A stretch of DNA of 64,000 nt. It comes from Tetracladium setigerum (taxonomy: Eukaryota; Ascomycota; Leotiomycetes; Helotiales). Both the position numbers and the translations under genes were made by a program. Positions 12,327 to 23,717 of this stretch are shown here, piece by piece (within the stretch, counting starts at the first letter, position 1; each line of letters starts with the position of its first letter). The DNA lies in assembly GCA_031472005.1 (NCBI GenBank), contig PZJY01000006.1, forward strand, positions 1,550,001 through 1,614,000. Reading direction: 5' to 3'. The notes below the pieces were generated by a model, which had not been told where the DNA came from, searched no databases, and saw only the letters and a program-made list of their open reading frames with translations.

Positions 12327-13398
12327 ATGGCGGAAAAACGAAACTACTGGGAGAGTTATACTCCTTCTTTAGTAGCCGCAATCATCTTCGTCCTTGCATT
12401 CGCAATTCTCACCATCATCCACCTATTCAAACTACTCCGAACACGGACCTGGTTTTGCATTCCCTTGGTCATCGGCGGCCTCTGTAAGTACCTAAGTTCC
12501 CCTAGTCACTGCCCCAAGAGAGCAAAGAGCTTCTCCAGTCTCAAGCACATCAACTGACAATATATCCACTCAAACCAGTCGAAGTCATCGGATTCGCCGC
12601 CCGAGCATGGGGAAACAAAAACAAATACATCCTCATCCCCTACATCATCCAAGCCCTCCTCATCCTCCTCGCACCCATCCTCTTCGCCGCCACCATCTAC
12701 ATGATCCTCAGCCGCATCATCCGCTCCACAGGCCACGAACAATACTCCATCATCCGCGTCAAATGGCTCACCAAAGTATTTGTCGGGGGCGACGTGCTGT
12801 GCTTCCTCGTTCAAGCGGTCGGTGGCGCGATTTTGGCGCAATCGAAAACGGCAAGCTCGAGGAATTTGGGCCAGGGTGTGATTTTGGGAGGGTTGATCTT
12901 GCAAATTGTCATTTTTGCATTCTTTCTCGTCGTGGCTGTTGTTTTCCATACTCGAGTGAATGGACAGAGTCGTGATGGGAAGACTCTAGAAACGTCGATC
13001 AATTTCTCCCAGTTCATGAGAATGTTGTATACAGTCAGCATTCTGATCACCGTCAGAAATCTCTTTCGTGTCATTGAGTATGCCATGGGCAGTAAGTCTT
13101 CCTTCCTCCTCTTTCCATCTGTGTTCCCTCCAGACTCAAGAAAAACTTCTGCCACTCCAATGTTTCTATTTGGCCCTTCATCTCAGTAACTAACATGTAT
13201 ATCGCAGAGGATGGCTATCTCCTGGCTAACGAATGGCCACTCTATGTATTCGATGCGACTCTTATGGTCTTTGTACTTCTCATATGCCTGAAGTGGTACG
13301 TCGGAGCCATGGAAACTCGATCCAGCCAGGAACACATCAGTCTCTCACAAGTAGAGTCAGGAGGTCAAATTATCAACCAGAGTTCCATTCACAAATGA
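12327..13398 (+). CDS. RTA1-like seven-helix membrane protein
   Basis: Exons 12327-12483, 12579-13091 and 13208-13398 (introns GTAAGT..CAG) encode 286 residues; phases close. About seven hydrophobic helices are visible, starting with TPSLVAAIIFVLAFAIL. The family core includes EVIGFAARAW after helix 2, the QSKTASSRNLGQGVILGGL loop, FRMLY-type RMLYTVSILITVRNLFRVIEY and the C-terminal EWPLYVFDATLMVF. RTA1-like proteins include yeast Rta1, Rtm1 and Rsb1, plasma-membrane proteins linked to sterol-drug tolerance and sphingoid-base efflux. A second member starts at 63383. Confidence 0.92.
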
Positions 13399-13831
13399 GA
13401 GCGGGATGCGTCGTTGTCTTAGTGATGGACGGCTCGCTCTTTTGCATCGTTTCCGGCCGACGACATTTCTTAACAGCGAGGTGTTCGATATGTTTATACG
13501 GGGGTGCCAAGATATTTGTCAACAAGTTGTGCTGAACATAGTAGACTAGATGTTTGGCGTTTGGCGGAAGATCAGTACGAGGTATTTCTTTTGTTTGAAG
13601 GGACCATAGAGGCTTGCTGAAACCTATTTTTATTTCTTTATACATCGCTTTAGAAGAATTCGAGGGAAGAATCTGTTGTCTGTATCAATTCTTGTCAGGC
13701 GAGATGTGGGTGCGGTGCAATACCAGCGGAGGTTTCAAACCCAAAAAAAAAAAGGGACAGAAGGTAGGGGATTTATCATAGTTCTCCTCATATAAAAAAG
13801 ACTCTGTCTCCATCCCTTTTCATATCAATAT
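13399..13831. other. Convergent 3' flanks
   Basis: Interval between the stops of the RTA1-like gene (plus) and the aldolase-like gene (minus). It contains an A-rich tract at about 13743-13753 and no supported gene. Confidence 0.5.
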
Positions 13832-15425
13832 TTACAAGTCCCCATGATCAATCTTCTGCCCCTCGACACCTCTCTCGATAACCCCCTCACCAGCCATCTC
13901 AAACTCATATTCCAAATCCGGCTGCATCTCGGCATACAAACTATTCTTCTCACTCGCCATCTTGAAGTTATACGCCGCCTCCTCGTCACTGACGACATGC
14001 TTCTTGAGATTTGGATTTCCAGCCATGGCGGCTTCGACTCTTAGTTGGATTGCACAACCGCGGTCTAAGAGACCGAAGAGGAAACCGGCTTCGTCAACGG
14101 TAGAGCCGGTAGAGAGGAGGCCGTGGTTCATTAAGATTGCGGTCTATTTCAGTCAGTTTGGCAATTAACCTTGCTCTCCATCCATCTAAGATAAAAAATT
14201 TCTATATCAAAGAGTAGGCACAAATCGAAGAATAATTATGGGAAAGTGAAAAGGGGATCAAATATACTTTGTTCGTCTCTCCCAAAGCCTTCGCAATATT
14301 CCTTCCCTCCTCCTCCGCAAATACGATACCTCCATACTCGGCATATACGGCGATGGAATCATACAGCGTGCAGATATCTTGGTTCAGCATGTCCAGTCCG
14401 CGTGCGAAGGCGGACCACGCTCGTCCGGCGTCGGTGTGAGCGTGACAGACGGCGTGGATGTCTGGGCGGGCTTTGTGGATGGCGGAATGGATTAAAAAAC
14501 CGGCTGCATTAGCTGTCTTGGTCTGTGTGATTTTATGTTATGTTACTATTTTGTTCGTTGAAATTTGTCTTTCCATTTGCAATTCTGAAATGGTTTGGTT
14601 TGGGTGTAAAAGTAAAGGAACAGAGAACACATACCCGATTACCACCAACAACCTTCCCACTATCTACATCCAAGCAAATTAAATCCCCGGCAGTCATGAG
14701 CCCGAAATGTCGTCCCAGAGGATTCATCCAGATGTAGTTCTCGAATTCAGGGTCACGCACGGAAATGTGACCTGACATGCCCTCCGTGAAGCCCTTGCGG
14801 GAAAAGTCTCGGAAAACGGCAGCTGTGTGGATGAGAATGTGAGAGCGGTGCTCGGAGTGGGATGTGAATGTTGGGATTCCTGATTGCGTTAATTATGTGA
14901 GTGTGGTGTACATGGCATGTAGATATATCAATGGTTGGAAATTGAGAGACTTGTGTATGTGGAGTTGTGATTCCCCTTGAGCCCAGGGGAAGATGGGGGT
15001 GGGAGTTGAAGGGTGAAAATACCCTTTTTGTATGACCTATATCATTGAATATCTGGTCCGATAAAGAGAAGATCTTCTTTGTAAACGAGAGAATGAACGA
15101 TAGTAACAAAATAGAGACATTGTGAAAAAAAAAAAAAACAAAAAAAAAATCATCTACGACATCATTCAAGACTTGAAATGAACATAATGTCCACACGTCC
15201 AAAAAATATTTCGGAAATTCATCGAAACAACGACAACATATAATGATAACTGTTACCCACCAGTATGTACCAAAGGGCCATGGCTAATTGCCTCCAAGGC
15301 AGTCTTTCCTCTCCACCCTTCAACTTCTTCTCAGCATCGGGTTCACCTGCGATTGTAGCCACCCCCACTTTCGCTGATGTAGGGATGACAAATTGTGCCT
15401 CCTCTGTTGTTGCCGATGGTGCCAT
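13832..15425 (-). CDS. Class II aldolase/adducin domain protein
   Basis: Four exons on the minus strand: 15425-15257, 14822-14635, 14522-14268 and 14143-13832; phases close to 307 residues. Motifs in order: FSRKGFTEGMSGHISVRDPE (entry to the fold, His of GHIS), FGLMTAGDLICLD, then AVCHAHTDAGRAWSAF, where the HAH pair matches metal ligands of the family, and MNHGLLSTG with the third metal-site His. This places it with fungal class II aldolase/adducin-head proteins; the substrate is unknown. Intron 1 (14823-15256, 434 bp) is unusually long and contains A-rich tracts. Its donor choice (GTG/GTAACA) is inferred from phase, so the WYILV segment before the join is less certain. Confidence 0.85.
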
Positions 15426-17689
15426 TTTGTAAAGAGTGTACAATGGATGTTTTGATGCAAGGAGTGGTTTGGGTTGAGATTGTTCGTGTTGTTGTTGTTG
15501 TTGAATTGGGATGAAAAGTAGGATGGAAGTGGTGGATTGACATACTTACAGTACGACCTCGTGGCGGGGTGGTCAGCATTTTCTGATTGGCTGTGAGTTG
15601 CAAATGAATTAGATGGGTTATTGATTCGGTCGTGTCCAGTTGCCTGTTTTGGATGGGTCTTCCTTTGTGTTGTGTACTGGATTGCGGTGCCACAACCATT
15701 CTCGCCAAAGTTATGCTTATATAAACTGTTCTTCAACTTATCTACCAGATGATCACGGGAATACAACATAAAATCAAAATGCTTCGATAGACCTGCTGTA
15801 CTTGAAGTCAATTCATCGACAACTGTCATGTTTATATTAATTGATATATCGAAGTAAGCGAACGAGTGATATGTTTAAGTAGGTTGAGGATGTCCATGCG
15901 AGGAACAGAGGATTGGATACCATCGTGAGTTTTGAAAGATCGCATAACAACAGTTGCCTCAACAAACTGGGTAAAAAGCTTTCGACGATCTTATACAATA
16001 AACATTACAACAGAATTTCTTCCTCTGAAAATGAATATTTTCTCATCTAACGGGTGCAACCAAGAAATTTAAAAGACTTCCCAAATTCGAGCAAAATGTC
16101 GCAGAGAAAAGGTCTTTCGACATCTATGCATTTCCCGACTTCTCATTGACTCTCATGCCCACTAGGGCATCTTCTCAAAGAAACGAATCTGCAACTTTAC
16201 ATAGGGAAAATGAACGAAGAATCAACAACCTTGAACATCAAACGGAAGGAAACGTCAGAGAGGGAGAAAACGTTTGTACACGAAAAGAACAACATATGAG
16301 CAGGTGTCTAGATCAAGAAAGGAGCCGTCTTATTGTCATGACTTGATCGATTCGTACTTGATCGTTGTAATGTATCCAACCAGAGCATAATCCGAGCAGA
16401 TCCAAGACCGTTGTTGGACGAAGCACAACCCAGCCCAACACATATGCCAATGGAAGTACCCCACGCAAGACGACATGCCACGGAATGCACTTTGATAACA
16501 CATATATCTGGGGATGGCTTGACCAGTCCACCAGAGACCGAATGGCGTTCAAGCCAATATGCCAGGTCGCTTTCAATCCAATCCCACGGAAGCTGTTGTC
16601 TCCCAGATATACCACGTACAACTGCAGCGGAAGAAGGAGACTAGCCAAAGAACCGTTAGGGCCATGCAAGCATTGGTGGCACATGATCACTGCATTGATC
16701 CAACGGCAGGTCTGGAAGCACGTTCCAAAGCCGCAATCGCATGTTTAGATGTCGTGGTTCAACGGCGTTGGCGTCTGGTTGTTTGTTCTGGAGCGGTGAG
16801 AGTGCCTCTATCAATATCAATTGAATTGGGTCAGATTCGGAATTGAGCCGGTGCTGCAGAGCTGCATGTTGGGCTCGATCAAGAAGGACGGCTTTCTGGC
16901 TGCTGAATGTGAATGTGATCCAGAGCTATACAAGTACCCAGCTAGGTCGCCATCCAATATCGGCACATTTTTACACTCAACATGTTGGGACGGACAGCTG
17001 AGAGCGAAGCTCAACCTCCTCCTCTGGCACCTCACGTGACTGCTTGGCACTTGCCGCTGATCCGTCGCCCGAGCGGCTGGATCGAGAAGTCTCACAGCGT
17101 CTCACAGCGTCTCACAGTCGCAGAGTCCAGAAAGTTGGTTGGAGTAGTTGGCAAGTTTTTGTTGCCTGCGAGACTCCTCCTTCCAGCCTACAGCCTACTA
17201 CAGCCTGCGTAGTGTAGTAGGTCCCTAGTCGGTGATACAACTAACTTCTTGACTCATCATTTCCTTTTATGATTGCGATATTTGATTGTACAATCCTTGA
17301 TATTATCATCATCAACACAACGGCTGATTCATCATCAGTGTCCTTTGTCCCCGTTCCCTCTAGCTTTCCCATTCCCTCATCTCTCTTTTCCAAACAAGGC
17401 CCCGCTTACCCCCACCATCGCAACATCATTTCCAACCCCCAATACATCGCCATCGCCATCGCCCTCGCCCTTCTCCGAAAGCCGTCTGGCAGCGATCGCC
17501 TCTTCTTCGACAGCAATTGCCTGCCCAGTGCAGTCCGTTACTGTGACCTCGAGATCTGCGATTCTCCAACAATTGCTGGACAGCCTCCTGTGTACCCGTC
17601 GCAAACGCAAACTTCACTTACAACCATTTGCGATCTCGGACAACTAGTCATAACTACCGACCTACTCATCAACCTCGAAATCGACGACA
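15426..17689. other. Divergent intergenic interval with CACGTG box and short tandem repeat
   Basis: No frame has coding support. Visible items are a CACGTG palindrome at 17033-17038 (possible bHLH site), 2.8 copies of the 10-bp unit CTCACAGCGT at 17091-17118, and a CT-rich leader before the NMN adenylyltransferase start. Confidence 0.5.
17091..17118. repeat. Short tandem repeat, 10-bp unit
   Basis: Unit CTCACAGCGT repeated 2.8 times, read directly. Confidence 0.8.
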
Positions 17690-18849
17690 ATGTCTTCCAA
17701 TGAAGCTGCAGTGTCGGCGGCTGTTGTAGAGCAGCAGTTCCCATCCCACCGATTGAAGCGCGTTCAAAACGATCCTTCCAAAACCCTCTGGTCCTTGTTG
17801 CTTGCGGTTCCTTCAGCCCGGTTACAAACCTTCATCTTCGCATGTTCGAGATGGCGGCAGACTATTGCAAGTTGTATGTGTTATCTATGAATGTTTTGGA
17901 TGTACACTCATTCTCTATAGTCACACTGAATTCGAAGTAATGGGGGATACTTCTCGCCTGTGTCTGATGTGAGTTTCGGAGCCTTCTATTACTTAGGCAA
18001 CCTCTGATGGTGGATATTACAGGCATACAAAAAGAAGGGCCTAGCAAGCTCCACCCACCGGTATGTTGTTATACGCAACTCCACACGATCTCAACTGACG
18101 CATACAGGGTTCGCATGTGTGAGTTAGCTATCGATGACATGCCCCAAGGCACCCTGATGGTTGATTCATGGGAGGCGACTCGAGATACATACCAACCCAC
18201 TGCCAAAGTGCTGGATCATTTCAACCACGAACTCAATGAAGTAATTGGAGGCGCGGAGAGACCAGATGGATCGAAGGTCCCCATGAGAATTATTCTCTTA
18301 GCAGGCGCAGACTTAGTCCAAACCATGTCAACTCCTGGTAAGTAATATGCAGTATTCAAAAGTCGGTAATTACGTTACTAATTGTTCTCTGCAGGCGTCT
18401 GGAGTCATGATGATTTGGACCACATTCTACGACGATATGGTGCTTTCATTGTGGAGCGAGAAGGCACTGACATCGATGAGGCTCTCTCCAGTCTTGTTCA
18501 GTGGAGAGACAATATATATGTAAGCTCCTTCTCTATACCTTGGCTTATTGTGCTACTTTTGGTTAGTTGACATGTACTAATTTCCGAAAAGGTCATCCAA
18601 CAGCTCATTCGCAACGATGTCAGTTCAACCAAGATCAGGCTCTTCCTACGTCGAGAGTTGAGCATCAGGTACTTGATTCCATCACTTGTCATTGACTATA
18701 TTGAGGAGCATAATCTGTACAAAGACGACGGGACTGGTTCCGTGAAAGAAGCAGAAAGAGAGAAGACCAAGGAGAGTCTACAAGGGTCCCAATTCCCTGA
18801 ATCTTCATCTTCATCTTCAGGTGCCGGTAGCTCTAAAACTGGAAGGTAG
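17690..18849 (+). CDS. Nicotinamide mononucleotide adenylyltransferase (two apparent 1-nt frameshifts)
   Basis: Converts NMN (or nicotinate mononucleotide) plus ATP to NAD precursors; orthologue of yeast Nma1/Nma2. Exons: 17690-17873, 17921-17968, 18023-18060, 18108-18337, 18395-18519 and 18592-18849. The N terminus ends RLKRVQNDPSK; the next residues, containing the nucleotide-binding GSFSPVTNLHLRMF motif, lie one frame earlier from 17785. After EFEVM the MGGYFSPVSD block is again shifted by one base, at the G run 17942-17946. Both sites need one added base (CCC and GGGGG runs). With two bases added, exon lengths sum to 885, exactly 295 codons; without them the frame cannot close. Later motifs are intact: MVDSWEA, VLDHFNHE, ISSTK-like VSSTKIRLFLRR. 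Sequencing error is likelier than loss of a central NAD gene. An alternative C-terminal exon is described separately. Confidence 0.85.
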
Positions 18850-18915
18850 AGATGGGACGAAAAGTGAATTTACCTATAAAAAAAAAGACGACTCGACGCA
18901 TCACACGATTGCTAG

Positions 18916-19036
18916 ATTTCACGGCCACAACTCTGGACTTATTTCGACGGTCGCTACTCTCACGACGATTTTCTTTGGCTCTGGGGTGCTGATACTTCTT
19001 ACCGTCGCTTGGTTTGCGCGGCAGTACTACCAATGA
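18916..19036 (+). CDS. Possible alternative last exon of the NMN adenylyltransferase gene, encoding a hydrophobic tail
   Basis: If the sequence 18846-18915 (GTAGAG..CTAG, 70 bp) is removed as an intron, the gene skips its TAG at 18847-18849 and continues in frame for 40 codons. These encode RFHGHNSGLISTV, then a transmembrane-like stretch (TTIFFGSGVLILLTVAWFA) and a short end RQYYQ. The result would be a tail-anchored enzyme of 333 residues. The frame fit and the plausible helix are seen directly; use of the splice sites is inference. It may simply be untranslated 3' sequence. Confidence 0.35.
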
Positions 19037-20557
19037 CTGCATATGATGTTTTATTAAAGCATTTCAGGTGGCGGATATCGATTGCATAAAGGGTAGGAGG
19101 GAGGGAGGCAGGTCTGTGTATCAGTACTTTGGCAATTCCAGCCGCTTTGGATAGAGACAGAGAGAGCAATTGATCTTATGGCGTTAGGGCGCACAGCGCA
19201 ACCCCTTCTCAGAGCGAGTTGCACGCATTGATAATAAAATACAAGATACCCAGACTTGAGTTGCCCGTGTCGGTGAAGTGTGAACGTGACTGCAAATGAA
19301 AACCGAAAGATGCTAAATCTCCCATATTAAATTAATAAACCTTCCGTCCCTTGACGGTGTTTAGGAGGCAACTGGAGGAGCACGGGACGTCTAAAGCAGC
19401 GGTCGTGGCAGAGTTTGAGATTCTTCTCTTCCCTTGTCGTACCTACATTAATCTTCTGATTTACCATTTCTCAGTTAGGATCGTGATAAATGCTCGACTT
19501 TGCCAACAAGCGAGTAGTCCGACGACTAGTTCCGGGTTTGGGCATACATTAGGCGTTTTAGGTATTCCGATAAATATTGTCGTTAGGCCTCTCTCTCGAG
19601 GCAGGCCGATGAGTCGCAAGCGTGGCCGGCTAGGCTTCTTCAGTTAATAAGCTTAATTGGGATGATTTCTTTTTCGTGTTCTTCGCGCTTCTTCAGCCGT
19701 CCATTAATTAGGTCGTTGCATCGGCGGAAGGCAAAAAAAATCCTTGTTTGGCGGATAGCGTGCGAGTGTGTGTCGATGAATGAATCAAGTGATTCAAAGA
19801 GCCAGCCATGCGAGCGAGAGTGGTGAATAACGAAGTAGGTAATCGATAATGAAAGGAAAGGGTAATAATGAATAGTGCATTGATTATTCCTTTCTCCTTT
19901 TCCTCGAGCACTGAATGCATCAAAGAGGAAGGGAAGGTCCCTGGTGAATAGGGTTTCATCTCAGCATTTGTGCTCTCTGTTATACTTTGAAGTAAGGTAC
20001 TCGCCGTTCCTTAGCATTTGCCGGTTTGGTAGTTAATGGTGAACAGTCACTCACTCACTCACTCACTCACACACAGTAGTCTCGAGCTCGAGTCGTCCAT
20101 CCTTCCACCGCCAGTCCGCGGTCCCCAATTTGGTATTTCCAATTCACTTGGCACTTGCTAGGCACACCCTTCCCAGTCTCTAGTTACTAGTCAGCCTTCC
20201 CGACCGAGACATTCGGACTTGGACTGACAGCAGCCAGACCAGACCAGACAACAGCTTTATATATACGCCTGCTCGCGCTCGCTCTCTCCCTCCCTTTCTT
20301 CTTCTCACGACAAAGACCAAAAAACACATTCAACCTCTGACCAAGATCACTCACTCACTCTTCTGCCACTTCATCTCGCCTCACAATCTACCTTACTTCC
20401 ACTTCCCTCGACCCTCGATATCGTCATCAAGCGCCACCTGCGAACGTTACGAGATCCCGAGATCGCATCACCTTCCCTTATCTCCCTTCCTCCCCCAACT
20501 CACGACACAATCACAACACAACACTGCACCGCACCGCACCCCAAGTCCACAGACAAG
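19037..20557. other. Intergenic interval and promoter of the Ubl-AN1 gene
   Basis: No gene supported. A (TCAC)n run lies at about 20047-20072. A TATATATA box is at 20258-20265, followed by a long CT-rich leader of about 290 bp up to the ATG at 20558, typical of a well-expressed fungal gene. Confidence 0.5.
20258..20265 (+). promoter_or_regulatory. TATA box candidate for the Ubl-AN1 gene
   Basis: TATATATA about 290 bp before the start codon, with a pyrimidine-rich leader between. Position and sequence are read directly; the role is inferred. Confidence 0.4.
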
Positions 20558-21229
20558 ATGGTTTACTCAGACGCTTCATCTCGTTCCACATCTCCAGAAC
20601 CATCTGCGGAAACAATGCAGATCTTCATCAAGAACGTCTCTGGCGACAGTAAGTGCCCCAATCTCCATGACTCGAAGCCTATCCTGACGCATGACATAGC
20701 AATACCCATTACCGTCCCATCAGACCTCAGTGTTCACAACCTCACCACCCTCCTTTCCCTCCGTACCTCCCTACCCGAGTCCTCTCTCCGCCTCGTCTTC
20801 GCTGGCAAGCATCTCTCGCCCGCCGCCACCTTGTCCGATTACCACATCTCACGAGACAGCACATTACACCTTGCCGTTCCACTTCGAGGAGGCATGCCAC
20901 CCAAGAAGATCCGTTGCACATTCAAGGAGTGCAGGGAGGGTGCACAGCGGATCATCGGAGACTGCGGGTTCTGCAACGGGCATTACTGCGGCAAGCACAG
21001 GCTTCTGGAAGACCACAAGTGCGATGGTTTAGAAGACGTAAGTCTAAGTCCCGCCTCCCATTCCTCCGCAGCAGGCGGTAGGGAACCACAATGGTGGTTG
21101 GTAGGACTTGATCTGGAGGAACTCTTAGCTGACATGATCCATGACGATACACAGTGCAAGAAGGAGTCCCATGAACGCAACGCTGCGCAACTCAACTCCG
21201 AGCGTACACATGTCATCAAGGGCATCTAG
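20558..21229 (+). CDS. Ubiquitin-like domain plus AN1 zinc-finger protein
   Basis: Exons 20558-20648, 20700-21037 and 21155-21229 give 167 residues. A ubiquitin-like domain starts at MQIFIKNVSGD and ends with a ubiquitin-type LRGG (HLAVPLRGG), followed at once by an AN1 finger with ligands CX4C..CX2C..CX2H..HXC (CTFKEC, CGFC, CGKH, HKC). The order Ubl-LRGG-zinc domain recalls the ubiquitin-ribosomal fusions; AN1 proteins act in proteasome and stress responses. Both introns (51 and 117 bp) are multiples of three and contain no in-frame stop, so the unspliced message is also fully open (223 codons). I prefer the spliced form because GTAAGT..AG signals are good and the splice restores the compact Ubl strand DTIPITV and the end of the zinc finger. 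Confidence 0.85.
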   Translation: MVYSDASSRSTSPEPSAETMQIFIKNVSGDSKCPNLHDSKPILTHDIAIPITVPSDLSVHNLTTLLSLRTSLPESSLRLVFAGKHLSPAATLSDYHISRDSTLHLAVPLRGGMPPKKIRCTFKECREGAQRIIGDCGFCNGHYCGKHRLLEDHKCDGLEDVSLSPASHSSAAGGREPQWWLVGLDLEELLADMIHDDTQCKKESHERNAAQLNSERTHVIKGI

Positions 21230-22025
21230 ATCCGCCCTTTCCCCCTTTACCTTTCCATGGTTTCGATCGATTTCAATCTCAAGCGATTCCAACTTCGAGG
21301 CGGCGTTTTGCGAGACATGGTTGGGCATTTGTTATTCATGCATTGGCTGCTTCTTTGATATTTCTTTGCTGCTTGTTACGGTCAGTCAGTCCGCCTTCAT
21401 CGGCTGTGCTGGCTGGTTTTTCGGTTTTAGCGGGCGTATGCGATGATCTATTTACAGTCGGCTTTTCGGGAGCACTTCTTTGACTGGGAGGAGGGATACA
21501 GGAGTACTTCGAGAATCAACCAAATAGAATAATTTCGAGAATCGCAAGAATACACATATTTTGCCCTCTCCAGCCTACACGGTTATCGCTCCAACACAGG
21601 TTTGGACAACTTGCATTCATGATAGGAGTTGGTGACCTCTATATAACTTGATTTTCGCCTAGATTACACGCAAATTAAAGATCAAAACGTTCAACGTCCC
21701 CAGTTCCTTAATCTATTCACACATTTTCTTCACTGCCATTTTTACTCATCTTATCCCTGAACTATCATTCCTAGGTTATCTTCAGTCCCTCAACAAAGTA
21801 TACACGGCCACTGACATGCTTTACATTCGATCCATTCGATCCATTCCGAGCTCGCTACAAACTAACAAATTTTATTAAATTCATCATATTCCGCTACGTA
21901 TTTGTTTATATACTTTAAGTTTTTGTTTGAGTCGAATCGCTTTCTGCCTCCTCAAATCCAAACACCTCTTTTGTCGAGGAGTTTGAGTCCGAAATTCACA
22001 ATCGACTCGACAACACCACAGGCAG
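21230..22025. other. Convergent 3' flanks
   Basis: Between the Ubl-AN1 stop and the formaldehyde dehydrogenase stop; AT-rich near 21850-21930; no gene supported. Confidence 0.5.
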
Positions 22026-23717
22026 TCAAGCCGCAGCAGGCTCATCCTTCATGTTAACAACGCAACGAATGCAATCACCAGCCTTCATGTCATCGAACGC
22101 CTTTGCAATATCGGCCAGTGGCTTTCGGTGGGTGATGAACTCGTCGACCTTGAGTTTGCCCTTGAGGTAGTCGTCTACCAGATCGGGGAGCTGAGAGCGA
22201 CCTTTGATACCGCCGAAAGCGCATCCCTAGTTTGAAATAATAGTCAGCTTGTGTACTATGTACTACTGTACTGTGTTTGTGTGGTGAGGAAGGTGGAAAG
22301 GGGGCAGCTTACCTTCCAGACACGGCCGGTGACAAGTTGGAATGCTATTTAATTTTTTCTCGGTTAGTTCCTGTTATGTATATACTGCTGTGTTTTTCAC
22401 AAAAGGAAGAATGGAATAGAAAACACTTACGCCTGGTAGAAATCTCCTGTCCAGCAGCAGCAACACCAATGACAATACTCTGTCCCCAACCCTTGTGACA
22501 AGCCTCCAAAGCCGCTCTCATAACGCCGACATTTCCTGTGCAGTCAAAAGTGTAATCACATCCACCATCTGTCAACTCAATCAAATAGTCCTGGATGCTC
22601 TGCTTGCCAATTTCAGTTGGGTTAACGAAGTCCGTTGCTCCAAACTTCTCGGCCCAAGCCTTCTTGTTTGGATTAACATCCACCACGATAATCTTGCTTG
22701 CCTTACGAACAACGGCTCCTTGAACGACAGACAAACCGACGCAACCGGCGCCAAAGATGGCAACGGTTGATCCCTCCTCTACCTTTGCAGTTTCAACAGC
22801 TGCGCCGTAGCCGGTGGTGATACCGCAGCCGAGAAGACAGGTTCGGTCCATTGGCGCATCTTTGGTAATAGCCACGACAGAGATATCTGCCACAACGGTG
22901 TATTGCGAGAAGGTAGATGTACCCATGAAATGAAGTAGATCTTGGCCCTTGCACCTGAATCGAGATGTTCCGTCTGGCATGACACCTTTGCCCTGGGTGG
23001 CTCTAATCTTGCCACAGAGATTTGTCTTGCCGGACTTGCAGAATTTGCATTCTTTGCATTCAGGTGTACTGAGAGGCTTGTTAGATTTCGTGAAGAGGAG
23101 ATGGGGAAGGAGGGTGGTTTACTAGAGAGCAACGACATAATCTCCAACCTTCACGTTTGTAACACCCTCGCCAACGGATTCCACGATACCAGCTCCCTCG
23201 TGTCCGAGGACAATGGGGAAAGCACCCTCGGGATCCTTTCCAGAAAGTGTGTATGCATCTGCCAGCGTAGAAATGATCAGCATTATTTCAAACTAGTTCC
23301 TCCTGCTGCCTGCCTCCCTGCTGGCAAAGATTGGTTGAATTGTGGTTATCATACCAGTGTGGCACACTCCGGTGTAATGAATCTCAATTCGGACCTCGTT
23401 TGCTCTAGGAGGCAAAACCTCGATATCCTCGATGACGAGGTCTTTTCCAGCTTCCCATGCTACGGCCGCCTTTGGGTGCTGTTAGAACACTGCTACTTTT
23501 GCTGCCCACCCACGCATTGGACGGGGAGGAGATTCGCGGAACCAGCTTGTCGGGTAGGTACTACTAACCTTACAGGTGATCGTCTATGTGAAGATGCAGT
23601 GTCAGCAGATTTCCTTTGACTCCTTCCAGCTCAAGAGGTCCTCAATTTGATGCAAAGAGGGGTCAAGCACATCCAAAAAAGAGAGCGGAAACGTACCTTT
23701 CCAACAGTGGATGCCAT
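22026..23717 (-). CDS. S-(hydroxymethyl)glutathione dehydrogenase / class III alcohol dehydrogenase
   Basis: Oxidises S-hydroxymethylglutathione (formaldehyde detoxification) and reduces S-nitrosoglutathione; orthologue of yeast Sfa1. Seven exons on the minus strand: 23717-23697, 23583-23569, 23469-23355, 23258-23123, 23068-22431, 22344-22313 and 22226-22026, total 385 residues, the usual family length. Catalytic zinc motifs GVCHTD and GHEGAG are present, the structural zinc lobe is CKECKFCKSGKTNLC, and the NAD fold has GAGCVGLS. RFRCKGQDLLHFMGTSTFSQ and TGRVWKGCAFGG are class III signatures. Exon 2 is a 15-nt micro-exon encoding TITCK and exon 6 is 32 nt; both are needed to restore the conserved sequence, so they are placed by homology and splice signals. 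Confidence 0.95.

Noticed and set aside
16313..16690. Minus-strand open frame of about 125 codons with hydrophobic patches
   Set aside because: No recognisable motif, no splice partners, overlapping open frames on the opposite strand of equal quality; looks like chance in an intergenic region.
17269..17703. Open frames just upstream of the NMN adenylyltransferase start
   Set aside because: CT-rich leader read as Ser/Pro-rich peptide; it overlaps the real start codon and has no motif.
17780..17950. Programmed ribosomal frameshifting in the NMN adenylyltransferase gene
   Set aside because: No slippery heptamer with a downstream structure is evident, two sites would be needed, and other unrelated genes in the window show the same one-base deficits.
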